From Frankiaceae bacterium (GTDB lineage Bacteria > Actinomycetota > Actinomycetes > Frankiales > Frankiaceae), in the NCBI GenBank assembly GCA_017882765.1, contig JADGOW010000005.1, forward strand, positions 1 through 34,560: a DNA stretch of 34,560 nucleotides, written 5' to 3'. Below the pieces are notes generated by a model. It saw nothing but the letters and a program-made list of their open reading frames with translations, was not told where the DNA came from and searched no databases. The translations under genes were made by a program, and so were the position numbers. This document shows, piece after piece, positions 1 through 9,489 of this stretch (its first letter is position 1; the number at the start of each line of letters is the position of its first letter).

Positions 1-779
1 GCGAGTCGGCGCAGCACCTGCCGGCGCCGCCAGTCGGTACGCATGGCGCATCCCGAGGCGCAATGCTCACAGGCGGTGGGCGTGCTGACCAGGTCGAAGG
101 GACGGGCCCGGAACCGGTAGGCGGTGCCGGTCAGGGCCCCGACCGGGCAGATCTGAACCGTGTTGCCGGAGAAGTAGGACTCGAACGGGGCGCCCTGGTA
201 GATCGCGACCTGCTCCAGGGCACCGCGCTCGAACAACTCGATGAACGGGTCCCCGGCGATCTGCTCCGAGAAGCGGGTGCAGCGCGCACAGCGCACGCAG
301 CGCTCCCGGTCGAGCAACACCTGGCTGGACAGCGGGATGGGCTTCGGGAAGGTGACCTTGACGTCCTTGAAGCGCGAGTCGCCGCGACCGCTGGACATGG
401 CCTGGTTCTGCAGCGGGCACTCCCCGCCCTTGTCACAGACGGGACAGTCCAGCGGGTGGTTGATCAGGAGGAACTCCATCGTTCCTTCCTGGGCCTTGGC
501 CGCCACCTTGGACGTGAGCTGGGTCATCACCACCATGTCCGGGACGACCGGCGTCGTGCAGGACGCGATGGGCTTGTTCTGACCCTCGACCTCGACGAGG
601 CACTGGCGGCAGGCGCCGACCGGGTCGAGCAGCGGGTGATCACAGAACCGGGGGATCTCGATGCCGAGCACCTCCGCCGCTCGGATGATCAGCGTGCCCT
701 TGGGGACGCTGATCTCCAGGCCGTCGATGGTCAGTGGGACCAGCTCGGGCTTGGCCGGAATGCCAGCGGATGCAGTCAT
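1..779 (-). CDS. nuoG: NADH-quinone oxidoreductase subunit G, 5' part (runs off left edge)
   Basis: This is the N-terminal ~259 residues of the large iron-sulfur subunit of complex I, which carries electrons from the FMN in NuoF towards quinone. The start is the ATG at 779; an in-frame TGA lies only two codons upstream, so no longer form is possible. Visible cluster motifs, in order: a plant-ferredoxin-type [2Fe-2S] set ([17 protein letters not shown], then a further Cys in IASCTTP), the [17 protein letters not shown] motif, CVRCARC with a later CPVGAL for [4Fe-4S] centres, and CEHCASGC near the window edge, which fits the extra N7-type cluster. The molybdopterin-like C-terminal domain lies outside the window. 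It is 82 bp downstream of nuoF in the same operon. The family call is secure; only the length is unknown. Confidence 0.96.
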   Translation of the reverse strand, partial: MTASAGIPAKPELVPLTIDGLEISVPKGTLIIRAAEVLGIEIPRFCDHPLLDPVGACRQCLVEVEGQNKPIASCTTPVVPDMVVMTQLTSKVAAKAQEGTMEFLLINHPLDCPVCDKGGECPLQNQAMSSGRGDSRFKDVKVTFPKPIPLSSQVLLDRERCVRCARCTRFSEQIAGDPFIELFERGALEQVAIYQGAPFESYFSGNTVQICPVGALTGTAYRFRARPFDLVSTPTACEHCASGCAMRTDWRRRQVLRRL

Positions 780-861
780 CGCCGATCAACGCCCTTCCCT
801 TGCCACGCGGGGCTGGCCGGCGCCGCCCTCTCGCACCGGCCTGGCCGGCCCGCCCCGGACG

Positions 862-2166
862 TCATTGGTGTGCCCCGATCAGAGCGGGGGACAGCAGGGG
901 AGAGCCCTCGAAGGGGCAGCCGCCCTCCTTGTAGTGGGCGACGAACTCGTCCCGGAAGTGCCGGATGCCGGAGACGATCGGGCTGGTCGCGCCGTCGCCC
1001 AGGGCGCAGAACGACCGGCCGAGGATGTTGTCGCAGGCGTCGAGGAGCGTGTCGAGGTCGTCCTCACTGCCGACCCCCGCCTCCAGCCGGCCCAGGATCT
1101 GCACCATCCAGTGATTGCCCTCCCGGCACGGGGTGCATTTACCGCAGGATTCGTGCGCGTAGAACTCGGTGAGGCGCAAGCAGGCCCGCACGATGCAGAC
1201 CGTGTCGTCCATGACCATCAACGCCGTGGTGCCGAGTTGGGAGCCGGCGGCCAGCACCCCCTCGAAATCCAGGCGGACGTCGAGGTGTTCGGCCGTGAGC
1301 ATCGGCGTGGACGACCCGCCCGGCGTCCACGCCTTGAGGGTGTGCCCGCGCCGGACGCCACCGGCTTCTTCGAGCACCTCCCGGAACGTCACGCCCAGCG
1401 GGAACTCGAACTGGCCCGGGCGGTTGACGTGCCCGCTCACGCTCATGATCTTCGGGCCGGGCGATTTCTCCGTACCGAACGAGCGGTACCACTCCACGCC
1501 GTGCAGGACGATATAGGGCACACTCGAGATCGTCTCGACGTTGTTGACGACGGTCGGGCAGGCGTAGAGCCCGGCGAGCGCGGGGAACGGCGGCCGCAGT
1601 CGCGGCTGACCCCGCCGACCCTCCAGGGAGTCGAGCAGCGCCGTCTCCTCACCGCAGATGTAGGCCCCCGCGCCGCGGTGCAGCGTGATGTCGAGGTCGA
1701 ACCGGCTGCCGAGGATGTTGCGGCCCAGGTAGCCGGCCGCGTAGGCCTCGTCGATCGCCCACTGCAGGCGCCGCCCGGCGTGCACCAGTTCACCGCGCAG
1801 GTAGATGAAGGCGTGATGGCACCGGACCGCGAACGAGGCGATGATCATCCCCTCGATCAGCGCGTGCGGGTCGGCCGTCATCAGCGGCGCGTCCTTACAG
1901 GTGCCCGGCTCGCCTTCGTCGGCGTTGGCGACCAGGTAGTGCGGCCTACCGTCCCCCTGCGGGATGAACGCCCACTTCATGCCGGTCGGGAAGCCGGCCC
2001 CCCCGCGCCCGCGCAGCCCCGAGTCCTTGATCATCTGAATGATGCTGTCCGGGTCCATGCCGAGGGCCAGCGGCAGCGCCCGGTAGCCGTCGAGCCGGCG
2101 GTAGGTCTCCAGCGTCCAGGAGCGCGGCTCGCTCCATCGCCGGGTCATCACCGAGATTCGCGCCAT
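862..2166 (-). CDS. nuoF: NADH-quinone oxidoreductase subunit F (NADH/FMN-binding)
   Basis: 434 residues, the usual length for NuoF. It oxidises NADH on the cytoplasmic arm of complex I. The FMN loop GRGGAGFPTGMKW lies at about residues 53-65. The NADH-binding stretch GAGAYICGEETALLDSLEG is intact. The C-terminal [4Fe-4S] motif SCGKCTPCREG is followed by the distant fourth Cys (RSFCALGDGA). The ATG at 2166 is supported by an AGGAG at about 9 bases that sits across the nuoE stop codon, so translation of the two is probably coupled. The start of homologues often lies near the WxxP segment, as here (RRWSEPRSW). Nothing looks damaged. Confidence 0.97.
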   Translation of the reverse strand: MARISVMTRRWSEPRSWTLETYRRLDGYRALPLALGMDPDSIIQMIKDSGLRGRGGAGFPTGMKWAFIPQGDGRPHYLVANADEGEPGTCKDAPLMTADPHALIEGMIIASFAVRCHHAFIYLRGELVHAGRRLQWAIDEAYAAGYLGRNILGSRFDLDITLHRGAGAYICGEETALLDSLEGRRGQPRLRPPFPALAGLYACPTVVNNVETISSVPYIVLHGVEWYRSFGTEKSPGPKIMSVSGHVNRPGQFEFPLGVTFREVLEEAGGVRRGHTLKAWTPGGSSTPMLTAEHLDVRLDFEGVLAAGSQLGTTALMVMDDTVCIVRACLRLTEFYAHESCGKCTPCREGNHWMVQILGRLEAGVGSEDDLDTLLDACDNILGRSFCALGDGATSPIVSGIRHFRDEFVAHYKEGGCPFEGSPLLSPALIGAHQ

Positions 2167-2172
2167 GCCCGG

Positions 2173-3144
2173 TTACTCCTTGCCGCCAGTGCCGCCAGTG
2201 CCGCCAGTGCCGCCAGTGCCGCCAGTGCCGCCAGTGCCGCCAGTGCGGCCGGCGCCCGACTCGCCGCGGGAGCGCCGCCGGCGGCGCTCCTTGGGTACGG
2301 CCGTCTCGCTCGTCCCGGTGTCGGCGGTGCCGGTGCCCGTCGCGGGGGCTCCGGTGCCGGCGGTGCCGACGGTGTCCGGGCCGCTCGTCTCGGTTCCGCC
2401 GGCATCCAATCGCGGCGGCAGCCCGTAGGTCTCGGCCGCCTTCGCGTCGGTCAGGACGCGCTCGGGTTCCCCGCCAGGCACGCCGTAGCCGGCCCGCACC
2501 CGGCCGATCGGTTCGGTGCCCCGACTGTCGACGGGTTCCCCCGGCTCGGGATGGGCCGCGCCTTGCGCCACCGCTCGCTCGAACTCGGGCTCGATGAAAC
2601 CGGCGAGCTGGCGGGACACCTCCCGGAAGGTGCAGACCGTGGCGCCGCGGACCGGCTCGGGCCGTTCCCCGCGCTCCAGGGCCCGCACGAGGTCGATCGC
2701 CGAATCGGGCGTCGCCTTGTCGAAGAACTCGTAGTTGACGGTCACGACCGGGGCGTAGTCGCAGGCCGCCAGGCACTCCGCGCGCTCGAGGGTGAACCGC
2801 CCGTCCGCGGTCGTCTCGTCGATCTCGACGTTCAGATGGCGGCTCAGCCGCGCGAAGATCTCATCACTGCCGAGCAGCGAGCAGGACAGGTTGGTGCACA
2901 CGCTCAGCAGGTATTCGCCCGTGGGCTTGCGCTTGAACATCGTGTAGAAGGTGAGTACGGCGCCGACCTCGGCCAGGCTGAGCCCAAGCTCCTCCGCGCA
3001 GAAGGAGACACCCTCGGGCGAGACGTAGCCCTGCTCGGACTGGACGAGATGCAGCAGCGGCAGCAACGCGGAACGGGAGTGGCCCTCCGGGTACCGTGAG
3101 ACGATCGTGCGAGCGTCGGCTCGCGTCTGCTCCGAGATCGGCAC
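2173..3144 (-). CDS. nuoE: NADH-quinone oxidoreductase subunit E with long low-complexity C-terminal tail
   Basis: 323 residues from the GTG at 3144, preceded by a purine-rich GAGGGAAAG. A longer reading to 3228 is open, but its extra residues are Arg-rich and unlike the family. NuoE carries the N1a-type [2Fe-2S] cluster next to NuoF. Its ligands are visible as CTNLSC and, about 35 residues on, CLAAC. The thioredoxin-like core ends near residue 200. The usual family length is about 160-250. The remaining ~100 residues are Pro/Gly/Thr-rich, contain a KERRRRRSRGE basic patch, and end in seven Thr-Gly-Gly triplets encoded by a 9-bp tandem repeat. The tail lacks a recognised domain and is probably disordered. 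Stop to nuoF start is 6 bp. Confidence 0.95.
   Translation of the reverse strand: MPISEQTRADARTIVSRYPEGHSRSALLPLLHLVQSEQGYVSPEGVSFCAEELGLSLAEVGAVLTFYTMFKRKPTGEYLLSVCTNLSCSLLGSDEIFARLSRHLNVEIDETTADGRFTLERAECLAACDYAPVVTVNYEFFDKATPDSAIDLVRALERGERPEPVRGATVCTFREVSRQLAGFIEPEFERAVAQGAAHPEPGEPVDSRGTEPIGRVRAGYGVPGGEPERVLTDAKAAETYGLPPRLDAGGTETSGPDTVGTAGTGAPATGTGTADTGTSETAVPKERRRRRSRGESGAGRTGGTGGTGGTGGTGGTGGTGGKE
2182..2244 (-). repeat. 9-bp tandem repeat (7 units) inside nuoE
   Basis: Seven perfect copies of gccgccagt on the plus strand encode Thr-Gly-Gly seven times at the very C-terminus of NuoE, just before Lys-Glu-stop. The unit is a multiple of three, so copy-number changes would lengthen or shorten the tail without a frameshift. 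This is an in-frame minisatellite, seen directly in the sequence. Confidence 0.93.
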
Positions 3145-3302
3145 TCTTTCCCTCGCCTGGAGTCGGGTGGGTGTCCGTCGGCCCCGCCGCGTCACGCTTG
3201 CTGGCCGAGCCCCCGCCCGCCGCGCCACAGTGTGGGCCTGCCCTCGCCGGTCGTTTCCCCCGCCCCCCTCGGACCCGGCGGCCGGCAGCTACCAGCGATC
3301 TG

Positions 3303-4637
3303 TCACCGGTCACACCCCCCCATCACCGGGTCGACGCTTGCCACAGCGGCGATGACGTCGGCTACCAGGCCACCCTCACAGAGCGCTGGTATCGAGCCGA
3401 TGTTGATGAACGACGGGTCGCGGACGTGGACACGATACGGATGCGTTCCCCCAGCGCTGATCACGTGATACCCCAACTCGCCGCGAGGAGACTCCACCGG
3501 GACGTACACCTGGCCCGGCGGAACCTTGAAGCCCTCTGTCACGAGCTTGAAGTGATGGATGAGGGCCTCCATCGAGGTACCCATGATCGTACGGATGTGA
3601 TCGAGGCTGTTGCCCATCCCGTCGGCGCCCAGCGCCAACTGCGACGGCCAGGCAATCTTCTTGTCGGCGACCATGACCGGGCCGGGCTCGAGCCGGTCCA
3701 CTGCCTGTTGGATGATCTTCACCGACTCGCGGACCTCGTCCAGACGCACGCCGAACCGGCCCCAGCAGTCCGAGTCCAGCGAGGTCGGGATGTCGAAGTC
3801 GTAGGTCTCGTACCCGCAGTAAGGCTCGATCTTGCGGACGTCCCAGGGCAGCCCGGTGGCCCGCATCATCGGACCGGTGACCCCCAGCGCGATGCAGCCG
3901 GCGGCGTCGAGGTAGCCGACCCCCTGGTTGCGCTTCTGCCAAATGGGGTTTCCCAGCAGCAGGTCTTCGTACTCCTGGAGCCGCTTAGGCATGATCTCGC
4001 AGAATTCGACGATCTCGCCGATGGCGCCGGGAGGCAGATCCTGCGCGACGCCGCCCGGCCGCACGTAGGCGTGGTTCATCCGCAGGCCGGTCACCAGCTC
4101 GAAGATGTCCAGCACCAGCTCCCGCTCGCGGAAGCCGTAGAGCATCATCGACAGCGCCCCGACCTCCAGCGCGTTCGTCGCGAAGGCCACGCAGTGCGAC
4201 GAGATGCGGCAGAGCTCCATCATGATTACGCGGATGACGGTCGCCCGCTCGGGCACCTGCTCGGTGATGCCGAGCAGCTTCTCGACAGCCAGGCAGTACG
4301 CCGTCTCGTTGAACAGCGGAGACAGGTAGTCCATGCGCGTGACGAACGTCGTCCCCTGCACCCACGTCCGGTACTCGCAGTTCTTCTCGATGCCGGTGTG
4401 CAGGTAACCGACGACCGGGCGGACGCGCTTCACGGTCTCGCCCTCGAGCTCGAGCACCATCCGCAGGACGCCGTGGGTGGACGGGTGCTGCGGCCCCATG
4501 TTCAGGGTGATCCGCTCCTCGGCGCCGAGCGCGCCCAGGACGTCCTCCCAGTCGCCGCCGGTGACCGTGTAGATCGGGCCCTCGGTCGAGTCGGTGAACC
4601 CCGCCGGCCCGAGACCGCCGTAGGCGTTGTCGCTCAC
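3303..4637 (-). CDS. nuoD: NADH-quinone oxidoreductase subunit D (49-kDa-type)
   Basis: 444 residues, the normal length. NuoD forms, with NuoB, the quinone-binding pocket where N2 passes electrons to menaquinone. Conserved family signatures are present: [22 protein letters not shown] near residue 47, GYLHTGIEK, and a C-terminal segment [13 protein letters not shown]. The GTG start at 4637 overlaps the nuoC stop as GTGA, which argues for translational coupling. The downstream gap to nuoE (3145-3302, 158 bp) holds no gene or clear structure. The product is cytoplasmic and membrane-arm-associated. Confidence 0.97.
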   Translation of the reverse strand: MSDNAYGGLGPAGFTDSTEGPIYTVTGGDWEDVLGALGAEERITLNMGPQHPSTHGVLRMVLELEGETVKRVRPVVGYLHTGIEKNCEYRTWVQGTTFVTRMDYLSPLFNETAYCLAVEKLLGITEQVPERATVIRVIMMELCRISSHCVAFATNALEVGALSMMLYGFRERELVLDIFELVTGLRMNHAYVRPGGVAQDLPPGAIGEIVEFCEIMPKRLQEYEDLLLGNPIWQKRNQGVGYLDAAGCIALGVTGPMMRATGLPWDVRKIEPYCGYETYDFDIPTSLDSDCWGRFGVRLDEVRESVKIIQQAVDRLEPGPVMVADKKIAWPSQLALGADGMGNSLDHIRTIMGTSMEALIHHFKLVTEGFKVPPGQVYVPVESPRGELGYHVISAGGTHPYRVHVRDPSFINIGSIPALCEGGLVADVIAAVASVDPVMGGCDR

Positions 4638-5305
4638 CCGTACCTCCGGCGTTCCTCCGGGGGCGGGATCTGGGCGCCCTTGTACTCGACCGGAACCCCG
4701 CCCAGTGGATAGTCCTTGCGCTGCGGGTGACCCTCCCAGTCATCAGGCATCAGGATGCGGGTCAACGCCGGATGGTTATCGAAGATGATCCCGAACATGT
4801 CCCACGTCTCGCGCTCCTGATAGTCCGCCGTGGGGTAGACGGAAACGACGCTGGGAATGTGCGGATCTTCAACGGGCACAGAAACTTCCAGCCGGACCCG
4901 GCGGCGGTGGGTCATCGACTGCAGGTGGTAGACGCAGTGCAGGCGGCGTCCCGTCGGATCGGCGAGGTAGTCGACGCCACCGACCGACGAGCACATCTCG
5001 AACCGCAGCCCCGGGTCGTCGCGCAAGACCTGACACACCTGTCGGATGAACTGCCGCTTCACGTGGATCGTCAGCTCGCCGCGGTCGACGACGACCCGCT
5101 CGACCGCCTCACCGAGCTGGGGGAAGACCCGTTCCACGGTCGAATACAGCTGCTCGAAGGCGTCGGGCAGGGGCCGTTCCGTGGCGAGCAGCGGGCCGCC
5201 GGTGCGCACCAGCCCGCCGAAGCCCGACGTGTCACCGCTGCCGTGCACCCCGAAGGCACCGTGGTCGGATGGGGGGACGGGCGCGACGGGGACGAGCTCG
5301 CTCAT
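4634..5305 (-). CDS. nuoC: NADH-quinone oxidoreductase subunit C (30-kDa-type)
   Basis: 223 residues, separate from NuoD, in contrast to the NuoCD fusion of enterobacteria. The family core runs from about residue 60 to 215 and includes the [20 protein letters not shown] block and the RKDYPLGG block. The first ~45 residues are Pro/Gly-rich and not part of the conserved domain. The ATG at 5305 overlaps the nuoB stop as ATGA, and its own stop overlaps nuoD. It is a peripheral-arm subunit needed for complex I assembly and has no cofactor of its own. Confidence 0.96.
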   Translation of the reverse strand: MSELVPVAPVPPSDHGAFGVHGSGDTSGFGGLVRTGGPLLATERPLPDAFEQLYSTVERVFPQLGEAVERVVVDRGELTIHVKRQFIRQVCQVLRDDPGLRFEMCSSVGGVDYLADPTGRRLHCVYHLQSMTHRRRVRLEVSVPVEDPHIPSVVSVYPTADYQERETWDMFGIIFDNHPALTRILMPDDWEGHPQRKDYPLGGVPVEYKGAQIPPPEERRRYG

Positions 5306-5970
5306 GACCCGGCCCCCGACGCCGGGTCGGCGCGCAACGGCACAGGGAACCCGCCCGCCCCCTCGACGGAGGTCAGGCGCCCCTCCGCCCGCAGCGCGGT
5401 TTCGTGCGCGGCGACCAGCGCGTGCCGGCCCGACAGGGTGCTCGCCCGCTCAATCGGCTTGACGTAGGGCGACCGGCCGATCTCGGTGCGCTCGAGACGC
5501 CCGTTGATCGGGCCGTCCATGACCTTGTCGTGAATCTTGAGAATGGCGTCCATCAGCATTTCCGGGCGCGGCGGACAGCCGGGCAGGTACATGTCGACCG
5601 GGACGATGTGGTCGACCCCCTGAACGATGGCGTAGTTGTTGAACATCCCGCCGCTGCTCGCGCAGACACCCATCGACAGCACCCATTTCGGCTCGGGCAT
5701 CTGGTCGTAGATCTGGCGCAGTACGGGGGCCATCTTCTGGCTCACCCGGCCGGCGACAATCATCAGATCCGCCTGGCGGGGCGAGGCCCGGAAAACCTCC
5801 ATGCCGAAGCGGGCCAAGTCGTAGCGCCCGGCGCCGGTGGCCATCATCTCGATCGCGCAGCACGCCAGACCAAACGTCACCGGCCACATCGACGACTTAC
5901 GGGCCCAGTTGACCATTTTGGTGGCGCTGGTGAGCAATACCCCTGAGGGCAACTTCTCCTCTAGTCCCAC
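5302..5970 (-). CDS. nuoB: NADH-quinone oxidoreductase subunit B (N2 cluster)
   Basis: 222 residues from the GTG at 5970, which gives the family-typical start [13 protein letters not shown]. The open frame extends upstream to 6081, but those codons overlap nuoA and encode nothing family-like. NuoB holds the terminal [4Fe-4S] cluster N2. The four ligands are C37 and C38 (LACCAIEMM), C103 (VCASSGG) and C132 ([10 protein letters not shown]). The C-terminal ~50 residues extend beyond the core and are variable between species. The start overlaps the nuoA stop by 10 bp, and its stop overlaps the nuoC start. Confidence 0.96.
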   Translation of the reverse strand: MGLEEKLPSGVLLTSATKMVNWARKSSMWPVTFGLACCAIEMMATGAGRYDLARFGMEVFRASPRQADLMIVAGRVSQKMAPVLRQIYDQMPEPKWVLSMGVCASSGGMFNNYAIVQGVDHIVPVDMYLPGCPPRPEMLMDAILKIHDKVMDGPINGRLERTEIGRSPYVKPIERASTLSGRHALVAAHETALRAEGRLTSVEGAGGFPVPLRADPASGAGS

Positions 5971-6326
5971 TCCAGCCCCCCCCGCCGCCACACGTACGCG
6001 TACGCAATGAACACGGTGGCAATGAACAGGACCATCTCGACCAGGCCGAACACACCGAGGAAGCCGAAAGTGACCGCCCACGGGTAGATGAAGATGGTTT
6101 CGATGTCGAAGATGATGAAGAGCATGGCCGTGAGGTAGAACTTCACGGGGAATCGGTGCGTGCCCGGCCCCTGCGGCGTCGGCTCAATCCCGCACTCATA
6201 GGCCTCTGCCTTTGTCCGGCTGAAACGCCGGGGGCCGATGTGACGCGACGAGAACAGAACGGAGGCCCCGACGAACAGCGTCGCCAAGCAGAACATTGTC
6301 ACTATGGGTACGTAGGGCGACAGCAT
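5961..6326 (-). CDS. nuoA: NADH-quinone oxidoreductase subunit A (membrane)
   Basis: 121 residues with three transmembrane helices (about 6-26, 64-83 and 87-112). Conserved NuoA signatures are YECGIEP in the first cytosolic/periplasmic loop and FIIFDIE-type [10 protein letters not shown] in helix 2. The ATG at 6326 has a strong AGGAGG about 5 bases upstream. A much longer open frame continues upstream on the same strand, but it is the out-of-frame shadow of the neighbouring reductase gene. NuoA is normally the first gene of the nuo operon, so the promoter is expected in 6327-6460 or further upstream if the reductase is co-transcribed. Confidence 0.97.
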   Translation of the reverse strand: MLSPYVPIVTMFCLATLFVGASVLFSSRHIGPRRFSRTKAEAYECGIEPTPQGPGTHRFPVKFYLTAMLFIIFDIETIFIYPWAVTFGFLGVFGLVEMVLFIATVFIAYAYVWRRGGLEWD

Positions 6327-6382
6327 CCCGCCTCCTTCCCAGGCACCGGGGATCAGCCTACGCGACCCTGCCATGCAGGCTG

Positions 6383-6401
6383 ACCCACGCCTCAGGTGGG
6401 T
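6383..6401. other. Small inverted repeat between reductase gene and nuoA
   Basis: The arms acccac and gtgggt (6 bp) are separated by 7 bases within the 134-bp gap between the reductase stop and nuoA. It could be a weak terminator of the reductase transcript, or an operator for the nuo promoter. It lacks a T-tract and is short enough to arise by chance in GC-rich DNA. Confidence 0.25.
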
Positions 6402-6460
6402 TGGAGGCGCCGCCCGACGTGGCCGCGCGCCGTGCCTCGGTGATGCCTCTTTCGTCGCTG

Positions 6461-7735
6461 TCAGGCGTGGGGCGTGAGTCGCGAAACGGCGTTGACGACG
6501 CGGTCGGAAGCGTCCCCGCCCCGCGGGTCCGTCAGGTTGGCCATCAGCTTGAGCAGCAGACGCATGAGGGCAGGGCGTGGCAGCCCGTAGCGGGTCGCCA
6601 GGCGCATCACCGACGGGTTGCCCATCAAGCCGACGAACAGGCGTCCCGCAGTGAAGTAGCCCCCGTACTGCTGGCGAAGCCGCTCGGGATAGGAGTCGAG
6701 GACACGCTCGCGGTCGCGCGCCGACGGCCGCGCGAGCGCCTGCTGCACCACGTCCGCAGCGATCTCCGCCGACTCCATCGCGTAGGCGATGCCCTCGCCG
6801 TTGAAGGGGTTTACCATCCCGCCCGCGTCGCCGAGCAGCAAGAGGCCGCGCGCGTGATGGGGCTTGCGGTTGAAGCCCATCGGCAAGGCACCGCCCCGCA
6901 CCGGGCCGGTCGCCGCCTCTTCGGTCAGGCCCCACTCGGCGGGCTGGGCCGCGAGCCAGCGGACGAGCAACTCGCGATAGTCGGTGTTCTGGAACGCCGT
7001 GGACGTGTTGAGGATGCCCAGCCCGACGTTGACCGTGCCGTCCCCCACCCCGAAGATCCACCCGTACCCGGGCAGCAGCCGGCTCTTGCCGCGGGGACCG
7101 TCCCACAGCTCCAGATGCGACTCCATGAAGTCGTCGTTGGTCCGGGGGCTCGTGTAATAGCGGCGGACAGCCACGCCCATCGGGCGGTCCTCCCGCCGCC
7201 GGATGCCCAGGGCCAGAGCCAGCCGCGCGCTGACCCCGTCGGCTGCGAGGACGACCGGCGCGCGCAAGGTCGTCGTCGCCGTACCGCGACCCGCCCGAGC
7301 CACAACACCGGCGACCCGCCCCGTGCGCTCGTCGTAGACCGGTTCGGTGACCGTGGTCTGCTCGTGCAGCCGCGCGCCCGCTTTCTGCGCCTGCCGGACG
7401 AGTACCTCGTCGAAATCGACCCGGGGCCGGATCAGGCCATAGGACGGAAACGCGGCAAGCTCCGGCCAGGGCAGCTCGAGACGCGCGCCGCCACCCAGGA
7501 TGCGCAACCCGCGGTTGCGGGCCCACCCGTTGCGCTCGCTGGTGTCGACCCCCATGCGTACAAGGCTGCGGACCGCACGTGGCGTCAGACCGTCACCACA
7601 GACCTTGTCGCGCGGGAACGACGACTTCTCGACGACGAGCACGTCGAGCCCGGCCTGGGCGAGGTGATAGGCGGCGGTCGAGCCGGCCGGGCCCGCCCCC
7701 ACCACGACGACATCCGCGTCCTGAACAGGGGTCAC
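6461..7735 (-). CDS. Geranylgeranyl reductase family FAD-dependent oxidoreductase (probable menaquinone tail reductase)
   Basis: 424 residues from the GTG at 7735 (GGAG about 6 bases upstream). An FAD Rossmann motif GAGPAGS lies at residues 13-19. The reductase signature CGDGLTPR follows at about 46-53. The GDAGGMVNPFNGEGI motif that contacts FAD lies near residue 300. This family reduces isoprenoid double bonds, for example in archaeal lipids, chlorophyll, or the beta-isoprene of menaquinone by mycobacterial MenJ. Its place between nuoA and the menaquinone genes makes a menaquinone substrate the best inference. An open frame continues upstream to a GTG at 7837 but reads through a duplicated 18-mer and has no family similarity there. 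The family is certain; the substrate is inferred. Confidence 0.9.
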   Translation of the reverse strand: MTPVQDADVVVVGAGPAGSTAAYHLAQAGLDVLVVEKSSFPRDKVCGDGLTPRAVRSLVRMGVDTSERNGWARNRGLRILGGGARLELPWPELAAFPSYGLIRPRVDFDEVLVRQAQKAGARLHEQTTVTEPVYDERTGRVAGVVARAGRGTATTTLRAPVVLAADGVSARLALALGIRRREDRPMGVAVRRYYTSPRTNDDFMESHLELWDGPRGKSRLLPGYGWIFGVGDGTVNVGLGILNTSTAFQNTDYRELLVRWLAAQPAEWGLTEEAATGPVRGGALPMGFNRKPHHARGLLLLGDAGGMVNPFNGEGIAYAMESAEIAADVVQQALARPSARDRERVLDSYPERLRQQYGGYFTAGRLFVGLMGNPSVMRLATRYGLPRPALMRLLLKLMANLTDPRGGDASDRVVNAVSRLTPHA

Positions 7736-7803
7736 GAGCACTCCGGGGAAGCGGGTCGGGGTCAGTTGGAGTCTCGCACAGCAACAGCCAGGACGTGGGC
7801 GCC

Positions 7804-7839
7804 CCGACCGTGCAGACACCTCCGACCGTGCAGACACCT
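7804..7839. repeat. Two tandem 18-bp repeats in a divergent promoter region
   Basis: The unit ccgaccgtgcagacacct occurs twice, perfectly, head to tail. Each copy contains gtg-caga-cac, a short dyad, and the dyads are spaced 18 bp apart. The array sits in the 184-bp region between the divergent reductase (start 7735) and MFS transporter (start 7920) genes. That is where a repressor operator would be expected, but no regulator gene is adjacent. Confidence 0.6.
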
Positions 7840-7919
7840 TCGGCCGTCAAGGCCCGACGGGCTACCGTAGACGCGCCGATCCCGCTCCATACCGACCACG
7901 AGCGACGCCGAGGTGGAAC

Positions 7920-9473
7920 GTGAGCGACCGGCCGGAGCCGGCGGCGTCCGGCGGCCAGACGGCGCGCACCGCCCCAGCCGCAGCCCCCCGCAGCCGTAGC
8001 CGTCTGTTCATCGAACGCAGGCGCCCGGACAGCGTCCGCAGCAACCCGAACGCGCACTGGTACGTCGTAGCGACCGTGTGCATCGGTGCCTTCATGGGCC
8101 AGCTCGACGCGAGCATCGTGACCCTGGCGTTTCCCACGCTCCAGCGCGACTTCCACGCCTCCCTCGCTGCCGTCGAATGGGTGTCGCTGTCCTACCTGCT
8201 GGTGCTGATCTCCTCAGTGATCGCGGTTGGCCGGATGTCGGACATGGTGGGCCGCAAGCTCGTCTACGTCTGGGGGTTTCTGCTCTTCGGCCTCGCCTCG
8301 CTCGGGTGCGGACTGGCCCCGAGCCTGGCCGTGCTGGTCCTGATGCGGATGGTGCAGGCCCTGGGAGCGGCGATGCTCCAGTCGAACAGCATCGCCCTGA
8401 TCAGCACGTCCACGCCGCCGGCGCACCTGGGCAAGGCGCTGGGCGTGCAGGGCGCCGCGCAAGCCCTGGGACTGGCGCTGGGCCCGACGGTCGGCGGCCT
8501 GCTGCTCGCGCTCGGCACCTGGCGGCTGATCTTCATGGTGAACGTGCCGGTGTCGGTCATCGGGTTCGCGTCGGGCTGGTACCTCCTCCCCCGCAGCCGC
8601 AACCTCGCCGCCCGGGTGCCTCTGGACTGGGCGGGCCTGGCGATGTTCGTGCCGGCGATCTCCGGCCTGCTCCTTTTCCTGTCGCTGGGCAGCAGGGACG
8701 GCTTCCTGCACCCCACCGTGTTCCCCATCCTGCTGATCGCCGTGGCGCTGGTGATCGCCTTCGTCGGCCATGAGCGCCGGTTCCGGGGGACGCCGCTCAT
8801 GGACCTGGCGCTGTTCGGCAACCGCACCTACCGCAACTGCGTGCTCGGCGGTCTCATCGCTTTCCTGGTCATGTTCGGAGTGATGTTCGTCGTCCCGTTC
8901 CTGCTGGAAGACGCCCGGCACACGTCCCCCGCCTCGGCCGGCCTGCTCCTCACCGTGCTTCCGTTGATGCTCGGCATCGTCGCGCCGTTCGCTGGACGGA
9001 TCGCCGACCGCGTCGGCCCGCGCACGCTCAAGGTCGCGGGAATGGCCTGCGTGGCGGCCGGAACCGGCCTGATGGCGGCCCGCGGCGGGGTGTCGATGCC
9101 CGCTCTCCTGACCGGGCTGACGCTGTCCGGCATCGGCCTGGGCGCGTTCATCCCGGCCAACAACTCCTCGTTCATGGCCTCCGTCCGACCACAGCAGGCC
9201 GGCGCGGCGAGCGGTATGATCAACCTCGCACGCGGCCTGGGCACTTCGCTGGGAGTGGCCCTGACCGGGCTGGTCCTCGGGGCGGTGGAGGGGAAGCTGA
9301 CACCGCCCGAGCCCGCCTCGGTCGAGGACGGCTTCAGCGCCGCCTGCGCGATGCTCGCCGGCCTCGCCTTCGTCGGCGCGCTGCTGTCGGCGCAGCGCTC
9401 CCCGGTGGTGGACCACTTTGAACCGGCGCCCGCCGAGTCATCCCCTCGGCCGGGACGCCCGGGCGGGTCGTGA
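7920..9473 (+). CDS. MFS transporter, DHA2-like drug:H+ antiporter (14 TM helices)
   Basis: 517 residues. The GTG start follows AGGTGGA. After a basic, soluble N-terminus of ~40 residues come about 14 hydrophobic helices, the count typical of the DHA2 (EmrB/QacA-like) group. MFS motif A appears as GRMSDMVGRK at about residues 103-112, and the antiporter motif C as LGLALGPTVGG in helix 5. The segment MGQLDASIVTLAFPTL in helix 1 matches the D1 motif of this group. The likely role is proton-coupled export of hydrophobic compounds; the substrate is unknown. It is the only plus-strand gene between the nuo and mqnC clusters and converges with the SGNH hydrolase gene with a 16-bp gap. Confidence 0.93.
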   Translation: MSDRPEPAASGGQTARTAPAAAPRSRSRLFIERRRPDSVRSNPNAHWYVVATVCIGAFMGQLDASIVTLAFPTLQRDFHASLAAVEWVSLSYLLVLISSVIAVGRMSDMVGRKLVYVWGFLLFGLASLGCGLAPSLAVLVLMRMVQALGAAMLQSNSIALISTSTPPAHLGKALGVQGAAQALGLALGPTVGGLLLALGTWRLIFMVNVPVSVIGFASGWYLLPRSRNLAARVPLDWAGLAMFVPAISGLLLFLSLGSRDGFLHPTVFPILLIAVALVIAFVGHERRFRGTPLMDLALFGNRTYRNCVLGGLIAFLVMFGVMFVVPFLLEDARHTSPASAGLLLTVLPLMLGIVAPFAGRIADRVGPRTLKVAGMACVAAGTGLMAARGGVSMPALLTGLTLSGIGLGAFIPANNSSFMASVRPQQAGAASGMINLARGLGTSLGVALTGLVLGAVEGKLTPPEPASVEDGFSAACAMLAGLAFVGALLSAQRSPVVDHFEPAPAESSPRPGRPGGS

Positions 9474-9489
9474 GGCGCGAAACGACGGT

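Noticed and set aside
661-3099. Long plus-strand open frame of 812 codons across nuoF/nuoE
   Set aside because: It is antisense to secure nuo genes, has an Arg/Ala/Gly-rich composition typical of shadow frames in GC-rich DNA, and no family motif.
7736-7837. N-terminal extension of the geranylgeranyl reductase starting at the GTG at 7837
   Set aside because: The extra residues are Arg/Ser-rich, come from the duplicated 18-mer, and lie outside the conserved FAD domain; the start at 7735 has a better ribosome site.
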